Origin: Candidatus Cloacimonas sp. SDB
GTDB taxonomy: Bacteria > Cloacimonadota > Cloacimonadia > Cloacimonadales > TCS61
NCBI GenBank assembly: GCA_001412425.1
Contig: LKUH01000465.1
Location: 1-5,011, forward strand
Direction: 5' to 3'
DNA length: 5,011 nt
Shown: positions 1 through 5,011 of the stretch, piece after piece
How positions within the stretch are numbered: position 1 is the first letter of the stretch
Layout: every line of letters starts with the position of its first letter
Notes under the pieces: model-generated
Told to the model about the DNA's origin: nothing
What the model saw: only the letters and a program-made list of their open reading frames with translations
Databases searched by the model: none
Translations under genes and position numbers: made by a program

Positions 1-1
1 T

Positions 2-1195
2 ATTTCACTTGTAGCGTGTACAGTCTCAGCCCAAGAATACGGCTGGCAAGTAATAAACACCGAAGCAATCCCGGGTATTATTGATTTTACAGATATATCT
101 TTCGTTTCGCAGAATGAAGGCTGGATAACTACAAATACAACTAATGAAATTTATAAAACTAATGATGGAGGAACATCATTCTCAACCCAGACTACTGAAT
201 ACGGAACACAGGCTGTTTATGCATTGGACTCCACTCATGCATATTCTGGAGGTTTAAATGGAAGAGTCTATTATACTTCAGATGGTGGGTTAAACTGGCC
301 AGCTATTGGAAGTATTAGCGTTACACTTAACGATTTAGATTTCGCCTCTAGTAGCCAGGGATATGCCTGTGGTAGTAGTGGTGCTGTATTCAGTATTGCT
401 AATGGGTCTGTAAGTAATTTAAATAGTCCCAGTTCAGCAACACTTAGAGGTATAAGTACACCTTCTATTGATAATGTGTGGGTATGTGGTGGCAGTAGTA
501 TATTTTATTACAATGGGTCTATATTTTCTGGGCAAGTGGGTCCGAGTGGAACATTTAATGATATACACTTTATTAATAACCAAGAAGGTTGGGTTGTTGG
601 CAATGTTGGACTTATAGCCCATACTGATGATGGAGGAGCATCGTGGACTACTCAGACAAATCCAGATACTCAGAATAGATCTCTTTATGGTGTATTTTTC
701 TTTGATGCTGACTATGGTTGGGCTGTAGGTGTTGATGGAGTAATTCTATATACTTCTAATGGAGGAAGTACCTGGTCTGTTGTTGGTGCAGGACTTACAA
801 CTGAAGCTTTAAGCTCTGTTCACTTCACTTCTTCTACAAACGGGTATGTAGTTGGAAATGGAAAAACCTTATTAAAATATGGAGAACTAACTTCTATTGG
901 TGATGATGAAATACCATTTGATAATTTGCTCTTCCAGAATTATCCAAATCCATTTAATCCTGAGACAGAGATCAGTTATCAAGTGTCAGGAGTCAGTAAG
1001 GTTTCATTATCTATCTACGACATTAAAGGTAGGTTGATTAAAACATTGTTAGACAATATTGAGCAATCTGGAAACCATTCAGTCATTTGGTCAGGTAAAG
1101 ACAACGATAATAATCCTGTTTGTTCCGGGATATATTTTTCCAGGTTACAGGTTGGTAATAAAATCTTAACAAAGCGAATGGTTTTGTTAAAATGA
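2..1195 (+). CDS. Secreted seven-repeat beta-propeller protein (Ycf48/BNR-like) with T9SS sorting domain, 5'-partial
   Basis: The frame is open from base 2, so the TTG at 224 is internal and not the start. The real start lies a little upstream. The first visible residues, ISLVACTVSA then QEYGW, look like the end of a signal peptide with cleavage after SA; probably only about 10-20 residues are missing. Of 397 visible residues, about 30-295 form seven similar repeats of the type 'D-hydrophobic-F-x4-GW/GY-x-V-G-x-G-x-hydrophobic-x-x-T-x-DGG-x-x-W', suggesting a seven-bladed propeller of the Ycf48/photosystem-stability or BNR-like class. The fourth repeat is the most degenerate. Residues about 311-397 match the T9SS type A C-terminal sorting domain: FQNYPNPFNPETEISYQV, then VSLSIYDIKGRLI, SGIYF and a basic end, KRMVLLK. 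In this family the domain directs export through the outer membrane and is usually cleaved. The ligand or substrate is unknown. The gene ends 151 bases before the methyltransferase and looks unrelated to that operon. Confidence 0.9.
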   Translation: MSLVACTVSAQEYGWQVINTEAIPGIIDFTDISFVSQNEGWITTNTTNEIYKTNDGGTSFSTQTTEYGTQAVYALDSTHAYSGGLNGRVYYTSDGGLNWPAIGSISVTLNDLDFASSSQGYACGSSGAVFSIANGSVSNLNSPSSATLRGISTPSIDNVWVCGGSSIFYYNGSIFSGQVGPSGTFNDIHFINNQEGWVVGNVGLIAHTDDGGASWTTQTNPDTQNRSLYGVFFFDADYGWAVGVDGVILYTSNGGSTWSVVGAGLTTEALSSVHFTSSTNGYVVGNGKTLLKYGELTSIGDDEIPFDNLLFQNYPNPFNPETEISYQVSGVSKVSLSIYDIKGRLIKTLLDNIEQSGNHSVIWSGKDNDNNPVCSGIYFSRLQVGNKILTKRMVLLK

Positions 1196-1203
1196 AAGTC
1201 AAA

Positions 1204-1266
1204 AACGGTGTATAACTCTGCACAAAGTCTTCGCAAGCTCAAACTTTCGTGCAGTTCCCGTTAGCT
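1204..1266. repeat. Imperfect hairpin resembling an integron attC recombination site
   Basis: Arms CTGCACAAAGT (1218-1228) and ACTTTCGTGCAG (1243-1254) pair over 11 bp with one extra base, C1248. The 14-base loop can form a small CTT/AAG inner stem. Outside lie TAAC (1213-1216) and GTTA (1260-1263). Alternatively AACGG (1204-1208) pairs with CCGTT (1258-1262). The order GTATAAC, stem arm, loop, stem arm, GTTAGCT follows the attC plan of R''-L''-loop-L'-R' (consensus ends RYYYAAC and GTTRRRY), and the roughly 57-base size is at the short end of attC sites. Against it: each end box has one mismatch to consensus, the spacers are uneven (1 and 5 bases), and the extrahelical base lies on the 3' arm, which would fit the opposite orientation better. 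No run of T follows, so it is not a standard intrinsic terminator. It may instead be a dispersed palindromic repeat. Confidence 0.45.
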
Positions 1267-1346
1267 CCATAAAAGTGAAAATAATTTACAAAAAATGATA
1301 TAGTTAAATTGTGTTCGATAGTTACTATAGATATTAAAGAGGATAA
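1267..1346 (+). promoter_or_regulatory. AT-rich leader likely to carry the operon promoter
   Basis: This is the only gap upstream of the four co-directional genes, so their promoter is most likely here. No convincing consensus pair is visible: TTTACA (1285-1290) could be a -35-like box, but no good -10 lies 16-18 bases downstream, and the Bacteroidota TAnnTTTG box is absent. A short perfect palindrome, ATAGT-T-ACTAT (1318-1328), sits 18 bases before the methyltransferase start and could be an operator or chance. The Shine-Dalgarno AGAGGA (1338-1343) precedes the ATG at 1347. Confidence 0.3.
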
Positions 1347-2168
1347 ATGAAACCATTTTTGAGATGGGCTGGTGGAAAACAGAATTTAATAAAAGACTTA
1401 TTAAAATATTTACCACCAGAAGATGAAGTTAATAGGTATTTTGAGCCATTTTTAGGAGCTGGCTCATTATTCTTTGCAACAAATTATAATAAATGCTTTT
1501 TAAGTGATATAAATAAAGATCTTATGAATTGTTATAGGTTTATAAAAACTGATCCTAATTTAATCTCAGAAAATTTAGAAATACATTACACTAAATTTCA
1601 GAAAAATGAACAGTATTATTATGAAGTACGAGATCAGTTTAATGAATATTTAGAAGAAAAATCATTAAAACAAGCAGTTCGCTTCTTATTTCTAATACAC
1701 ACTTCATTTAATGGTATATATAGAGTCAATTTGAATGGTAAGTATAATGTTCCAATTGGTAAAAGAAAACCAGCGTTACCATCAAAAGATTTTCTTAATC
1801 AAATTAGTATTAAGTTAAAAGGGAATTTTTTGGCTACAAGATCTTTTAGTGCAATTTTAAAAATGACACTTAAAAATGATTTTATTTATCTTGATCCACC
1901 ATATCCCCCTATAAATGGAACTTCCTTTTTCCAACATTACACAAAGGATAAATTTCCTCAAAAGGATCAGGCAAGAGTTGCGAAGTTTGCAAACAAGCTT
2001 GATCAAAAAGGTTGTTTCGTAATGGTCTCTAACGCAAATACAGATATGATTCAAGAACTATATAGCAATTGGAATAAATATGAACTTGAAACAACTAGGT
2101 ATATTAGTTGTAAAAAAAAGAGAATGAAAGTTAATGAATTAATTATTACAAATTATAAAGGAGATTAA
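1347..2168 (+). CDS. D12-class adenine-N6 DNA methyltransferase (Dam/DpnM-like)
   Basis: This 273-residue protein transfers a methyl group from S-adenosylmethionine to adenine N6 in a specific duplex DNA site. It shows the D12 (alpha-group) order. The N-terminal FLRWAGGK motif is at 4-11, the AdoMet-binding loop FEPFLGAGS at 32-40, the acidic SDIN at 53-56, the recognition-region segment FNGIYRVNLNGKYNVPIGK at 121-139, the catalytic DPPY at 183-186, VSNAN at 227-231 and NELIITNY at 263-270. Length and motif set are complete, so it should be active. The NGxxRxN...GxxNVPxG segment resembles that of GATC methylases such as Dam and DpnM, so GATC is a reasonable guess, but it does not prove specificity. 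The ATG at 1347 is supported by AGAGGA just upstream and by the motif starting at residue 4. It is the first gene of the operon, and its last codons carry the Shine-Dalgarno of the next gene. Partners suggest self-protection in a restriction-like module rather than housekeeping methylation. Confidence 0.93.
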   Translation: MKPFLRWAGGKQNLIKDLLKYLPPEDEVNRYFEPFLGAGSLFFATNYNKCFLSDINKDLMNCYRFIKTDPNLISENLEIHYTKFQKNEQYYYEVRDQFNEYLEEKSLKQAVRFLFLIHTSFNGIYRVNLNGKYNVPIGKRKPALPSKDFLNQISIKLKGNFLATRSFSAILKMTLKNDFIYLDPPYPPINGTSFFQHYTKDKFPQKDQARVAKFANKLDQKGCFVMVSNANTDMIQELYSNWNKYELETTRYISCKKKRMKVNELIITNYKGD

Positions 2169-2170
2169 AT

Positions 2171-2713
2171 ATGCCTAACACCAATCCTAAACCATCTGAT
2201 AAAACACTTGATGAACATAGGCAACAATGTAAAAATGAATCATTAAATTTATTGTGCTATTCATTAATTGGAACTCTAATACCATTTCTTCTAGGTTTAG
2301 TAATTCAGATATATGATTATAAAACTTTTTCAATTTTACATTTATTTTCGCATGGTGAATTCTTTTTATATAGTGCTTGTTTATTTACATATGTATTTTA
2401 CCTATCTCAAAAGAACAAATACGTAGATCAAAAACTAAAAATTAGTTTAATAATTCCTTTAATTGGTATTATAATAGCATCAGTCTCTTATGCTCAAATA
2501 ATAAATTTAGACAAGTCAAAAATTTATATAATTATTCTAGTTTCCTTTCCATTATTTATAATTTCATCAATTTCATACTTCAATTCCCATTATAAATTTT
2601 TATTGAATGAGACATTAAATCTACAACCTGATTTGCTTGAAGAAATTAAAAAAGAAAGAAACAAATTGGAAAAGGAATTTAATCTACTTGGTGATAAAGG
2701 AGCAAAGAAATGA
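2171..2713 (+). CDS. Four-helix membrane protein with C-terminal coiled coil, unknown function
   Basis: I do not recognise a family for this 180-residue protein. It has a polar N-terminus (1-25), then four predicted membrane helices at about 27-48, 62-80, 90-110 and 117-137. A charged C-terminal helix, about 152-175, contains EEIKKERNKLEKEF and is likely a coiled coil on the cytoplasmic side. There is no signal peptide and no visible catalytic motif. The start is well defined: AGGAG (2159-2163) lies inside the end of the methyltransferase gene, 7 bases before the ATG, and only two bases separate the genes. Its stop overlaps the next start as ATGA. This position, between the methyltransferase and the DGQHR protein, implies a linked role. 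A membrane effector of an abortive-infection type, or a membrane anchor for the DGQHR subunits through the coiled coil, are both possible; neither is shown. The gene is very AT-rich. Confidence 0.8.
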   Translation: MPNTNPKPSDKTLDEHRQQCKNESLNLLCYSLIGTLIPFLLGLVIQIYDYKTFSILHLFSHGEFFLYSACLFTYVFYLSQKNKYVDQKLKISLIIPLIGIIIASVSYAQIINLDKSKIYIIILVSFPLFIISSISYFNSHYKFLLNETLNLQPDLLEEIKKERNKLEKEFNLLGDKGAKK

Positions 2714-3849
2714 AAGACGAATATATTGAAGTTAAATGTTTTCCAATCATACAACCTATTGGAAAATTTTATATTGGTGTTATCTCATGGAAAGATTTAA
2801 ATAAAATTTCTTTTGCAGATCAAAGAAGGATTGAAAAAGGAGAAACAAACATCGAAAATCATTTTGGCATTCAAAGAAGATTATCAACAAAGCGTGTTAA
2901 AGAAATTGGAGAATATGTAAATTTCGCAGATGCTACTTTCCCAACAAGTATTATTCTCTCTGTGAACTCATACGATTTTGATAAAAACCAGAGAAATATA
3001 GAATTATCTAATTTAGAATATCAAGGTTTCAATATACCCATTCTGAAAATTAGAAATGATAAAAATGTTGCTTTAATTATTGATGGACAACATAGAATAG
3101 CAGGTCTTAAAAAACTTTCTGATTCTATAGACTTTGATTTAAATGTTACAATCTTTATTGATATGGACATAGAAGATCAAGCAATGGTTTTTGCTACTAT
3201 TAACAAAGCTCAAACAAAAGTTAACAAATCTCTCGTTTACGATTTATTTGAGTTTTCTAAATCTCGAAGTCCGCAGAAAACCTGTCACAATATAGCAAAA
3301 TTATTAAACAGAAATGAAGGTAGCCCATTTAAAGATAAAATTAAAATGTTGGGAAACGCTGAAGACCCATTAGAAACTATTACACAAGCTACTTTTGTTG
3401 AATCAATCATTAAATATATTTCAAAAGAACCTAAAATTGATAGAGATCGTCTTAAAAGAGGGAAAAAAATTAAACTTCTTACTGGTAAAGATTTAATATT
3501 TAGACCCTTTCAAAACTTTTTTGCTAATGATGAAGATAGCAAGATAGCTCGTATAATTTTCAACTATTTCAAAGCAGTAGAACTAAAATGGCCAGATGCT
3601 TGGCTTAAAGTTGATAGAGGAAACATTCTTAATCGGTCAACTGGTTTCATTGCATTAATGAGATTTTTACGAGATGCTTATAATAGTTTTAATAGAACAA
3701 ATGAAATAATATCGATTGAAGAATTTTCATCAATATTTAAAAATATTGATTTAAAAGACACAGAATTCAATCCAGAAAATTTCATTCCAGGTTCTGGCGG
3801 TCAAGTCGCTCTATATAATAAACTTAAAACATTCTTAGTGGAGTTATAA
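2710..3849 (+). CDS. DGQHR-domain protein (DndB/ParB-like)
   Basis: The 379-residue protein carries the family signature DGQHR at 125-129, within LIIDGQHRIAGL. It is preceded by an 'IQRRLSTKRVKEIGEYV' region (54-70) and FPTSIIL (77-83). The typical downstream block is FATINKAQTKVNKSLVYDL (161-179), and STGFIALMRFLRD (310-322) and PGSGG (360-364) lie near the end. DGQHR proteins include DndB of the phosphorothioation (Dnd) system and DpdB of the 7-deazaguanine system. The motif resembles DGQQR of DUF262/GmrS and the ParB/sulfiredoxin-like fold, so nucleotide binding or hydrolysis and DNA binding are plausible but inferred. No other dnd or dpd gene is in the window, so a Dnd name is not justified. 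The protein looks full length. The start overlaps the upstream stop (ATGA) and has AAAGGAG (2696-2702) 7 bases upstream. It is a paralogue of the next gene's C-terminal half, which suggests that the two proteins form a hetero-oligomer. Confidence 0.85.
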   Translation: MKDEYIEVKCFPIIQPIGKFYIGVISWKDLNKISFADQRRIEKGETNIENHFGIQRRLSTKRVKEIGEYVNFADATFPTSIILSVNSYDFDKNQRNIELSNLEYQGFNIPILKIRNDKNVALIIDGQHRIAGLKKLSDSIDFDLNVTIFIDMDIEDQAMVFATINKAQTKVNKSLVYDLFEFSKSRSPQKTCHNIAKLLNRNEGSPFKDKIKMLGNAEDPLETITQATFVESIIKYISKEPKIDRDRLKRGKKIKLLTGKDLIFRPFQNFFANDEDSKIARIIFNYFKAVELKWPDAWLKVDRGNILNRSTGFIALMRFLRDAYNSFNRTNEIISIEEFSSIFKNIDLKDTEFNPENFIPGSGGQVALYNKLKTFLVEL

Positions 3850-4982
3850 TGAGTTTTTTAAAGCAATATCAAATTGATGATATTAAAGGAAAGCTTGTTT
3901 CAGATAGATCAAAATTAGGCAAGCTTTATAAAGCTAAAAAGAGCAAATTTCAACATTTAAGCATAGATCATTCTTTAGTTGATGTATATTTGAAGCAAGG
4001 ATGGGAAATTGATGGAAAACCTTTAAAGACGAAAACAAAAATTAAAATCGAAAAAACTCATTCAAAACAATTCGAAGATGATGTCTGGTGTCAATTCTAT
4101 AAACTTGGCTATAGAACTCTCAATTATGATGAAAACTTCGTATTGCCATTTGGTAAAAAAGAGACTGAGAAAAAGCAAATTGATGTTGTAGCAATTAATG
4201 ATGACTCAATTATTTTGGTAGAATGTAAATCAAGTGAAAAACCGAAAAAAGCACCCTCGTATAAAGATGAGTTTGATTTATTAAAGCTAAGATTAAATGG
4301 ATTTAGAAAAGTACTGAAACAATGTTTTGGGGATGAAAGAAAAATCAAATTTATTTTTGCTACAAGAAATTTAAGGATAAATTCTGAAAGTGAAGATCTA
4401 AAACGTTTATTAAGTGCGAGAGCATACTATTATAACAATAACACTTATAAATACGTTAACAGCTTAATTCAGAAATATAAAAACGCATCACTATTTCAAT
4501 TTCTTGGTTTAATCTTTAAAAACGAAGAGATAAATAAAACTAAAATTGAGATCCCTGCAGTTAAAGGTAAAATGGGGAATCAAGAATATTACATGTTTTC
4601 GATTAATCCTTCAATGCTTTTAAAGATGGGTTTTGTACTTCATAGAACAAAAGCAAATGAATCAGAATTTCCAACATATCAAAGATTACTTGTACCATCA
4701 CGATTAAAAGGCATAACAAAATTTATTGATAACGGAGGATATTTCCCTAATTCAATTATTGTAAATTTTAATTTAAGGAAGAATAAATTTGTTTTTGATC
4801 CCCATTCTAAAAACGAATTCACTGAATCATGCACTGGAACTTTAAAAATACCTAATGCTTATGGAATAGCATACATAATTGATGGTCAACATCGGAATGT
4901 GTCAATCAATCTTGGACACTTTAGTAGTTTAATATTTTTCATAATTCCTTCACCATATTTTCGATATTTTCAGGTTTATTGA
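3849..4982 (+). CDS. PD-(D/E)xK nuclease-like / DGQHR fusion protein, probably 3'-truncated
   Basis: The 377-residue frame has two parts. Residues about 70-175 look like a PD-(D/E)xK nuclease core: E76 in a helix, D112 in KQIDVVAIND, and E125-x-K127 in IILVECKSS, followed by KIKFIFATRN. Residues about 245-349 are the front half of a DGQHR domain: QRLLVPSRLKGITKFI (278-293), FPNSIIV (299-305) and YIIDGQHR (342-349). These align with the same elements of the upstream paralogue (QRRLSTKRVKEIGEYV, FPTSIIL, LIIDGQHR). After R349 the similarity stops at once: the paralogue has about 250 more residues including FATINKAQ, while here only a hydrophobic 28-residue tail with no family features remains. 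The other two plus frames close within about 35 bases, so a simple frameshift does not restore it. The likely cause is insertion of an element near 4898. The start ATG overlaps the previous stop by one base (TAATG), with GGAG (3840-3843) upstream. The expected role is the DNA-cleaving subunit; this copy is probably defective in its DGQHR part. Confidence 0.8.
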   Translation: MSFLKQYQIDDIKGKLVSDRSKLGKLYKAKKSKFQHLSIDHSLVDVYLKQGWEIDGKPLKTKTKIKIEKTHSKQFEDDVWCQFYKLGYRTLNYDENFVLPFGKKETEKKQIDVVAINDDSIILVECKSSEKPKKAPSYKDEFDLLKLRLNGFRKVLKQCFGDERKIKFIFATRNLRINSESEDLKRLLSARAYYYNNNTYKYVNSLIQKYKNASLFQFLGLIFKNEEINKTKIEIPAVKGKMGNQEYYMFSINPSMLLKMGFVLHRTKANESEFPTYQRLLVPSRLKGITKFIDNGGYFPNSIIVNFNLRKNKFVFDPHSKNEFTESCTGTLKIPNAYGIAYIIDGQHRNVSINLGHFSSLIFFIIPSPYFRYFQVY

Positions 4983-5011
4983 TCCAGACAGATTTAGACA
5001 GATTTTTCAGA
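4939..5011 (-). CDS. C-terminal fragment of a reverse-strand protein, 5'-partial
   Basis: On the minus strand a frame is open from the right edge to a TGA at 4939-4941. It encodes 23 residues, including SVWINKPENIENMVKEL at the end. The composition (W, P, N, charged residues, no low-complexity run) looks protein-like, and the convergent position next to a putative element terminus suits a transposase or element-borne gene. Twenty-three open codons can occur by chance, the family is not recognised, and the call rests mainly on context. Confidence 0.3.
   Translation of the reverse strand, partial: LKNLSKSVWINKPENIENMVKEL
4986..5005. repeat. Two tandem copies of a 10-base unit, AGACAGATTT
   Basis: AGACAGATTT occurs at 4986-4995 and again directly at 4996-5005. 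The unit length is not a multiple of three, so it is not an in-frame peptide repeat of the overlapping minus-strand frame. It may be a small slippage duplication or a binding-site pair inside the putative element; no function can be assigned. Confidence 0.6.

Larger units (their letters stand above)
4898..5011. mobile_element. Possible end of an inserted element interrupting the nuclease-DGQHR gene
   Basis: Homology of the plus-strand gene is lost directly after the DGQHR codons (4881-4895). The new sequence starts TGTGTCAATC (4898) and continues to TTGGACAC (ending 4919), with a GTGTC/GACAC inverted pair at 4899-4903 and 4915-4919. A TG-starting terminus of this look, followed some 20 bases later by the 3' end of a reverse-strand reading frame, is what an insertion sequence end often looks like. 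The other end, the transposase and any target duplication lie outside the window, so no family can be assigned. A recombination junction or assembly join are alternatives. Confidence 0.4.

Noticed and set aside
224..226. TTG as the start of the secreted propeller protein
   Set aside because: The same frame is open back to base 2 and encodes a signal-peptide end and a first propeller repeat, so the start lies upstream of the window.
434..622. Minus-strand frame of 62 codons
   Set aside because: It lies wholly inside the well-supported propeller gene, has no family resemblance and a Cys/Thr-rich shadow composition.
1015..1242. Minus-strand frame of 75 codons
   Set aside because: It is antisense to the T9SS sorting domain and runs through the hairpin; no protein-like motif.
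1213..1263. Rho-independent terminator of the propeller gene
   Set aside because: The stem is bulged with a 14-base loop and is not followed by a T-run, so termination is not supported.
1857..2054. Minus-strand frame of 65 codons
   Set aside because: It is antisense to the DPPY region of the methyltransferase; a shadow frame.
4124..4348. Minus-strand frame of 74 codons
   Set aside because: It is antisense to the nuclease-like core, and its Ser/Phe/Leu-rich composition is that of a shadow of Lys/Glu-rich coding sequence.
4888..4944. Short minus-strand peptide of 18 codons starting at an ATG near 4944 with AAGGAATT upstream
   Set aside because: It is too short, stops inside the DGQHR codons of the other gene and has no recognisable content; the longer overlapping minus frame fits better.
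2710..4982. Dnd phosphorothioation or Dpd deazaguanine cluster
   Set aside because: Only the DGQHR family is shared; no cysteine desulfurase, DndC/D/E, DpdA or other partner is in the window.
4890..4982. Simple frameshift as the cause of the lost DGQHR C-terminus
   Set aside because: The two alternative plus frames meet stops at 4922-4924 and 4930-4932 and show no family-like residues before them.

Overview
The window looks like a low-GC genome of the FCB group (Bacteroidota, Ignavibacteria, Cloacimonadota, Marinimicrobia or relatives). The main clue is the left-hand gene. It ends in a type IX secretion (T9SS) sorting domain with the 'YPNPFNP' signature that is common in Ignavibacteria-like and other candidate FCB phyla. 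No rRNA, tRNA or CRISPR array was seen, and the species cannot be named from this sequence.

Region by region: (1) 2-1195, plus strand, is the nearly complete 3' part of a secreted seven-repeat beta-propeller (Ycf48/BNR-like) protein with a T9SS C-terminal domain. It already begins inside its signal peptide at the window edge. (2) 1196-1346 is an intergenic stretch with an imperfect hairpin whose layout resembles an integron attC site, followed by an AT-rich leader. (3) 1347-4982 is a tightly packed plus-strand operon of four genes: a D12-class adenine-N6 DNA methyltransferase, a four-helix membrane protein with a basic/acidic coiled-coil tail, a DGQHR-domain (DndB/ParB-like) protein, and a second protein that fuses a PD-(D/E)xK nuclease-like domain to another DGQHR domain. 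The spacings are +1 to +2 bases, ATGA and TAATG, so the genes are probably co-transcribed and translationally coupled. (4) From about 4898 the last gene loses its family resemblance right after the DGQHR motif. The following sequence looks like the end of an inserted element, with a reverse-strand reading frame running in from the right edge.

Working model (inference): the operon is a restriction-modification-like or other DNA-modification defence module. The methyltransferase would mark self DNA, the two DGQHR proteins would act as sensor/NTPase-like or DNA-binding subunits (one carrying the nuclease), and the membrane protein would be an accessory or effector. I do not recognise this exact four-gene set as a named system. 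It is clearly more AT-rich than the upstream secreted-protein gene, which fits horizontal acquisition. The nuclease subunit appears truncated in this copy, so the system may be inactive here.
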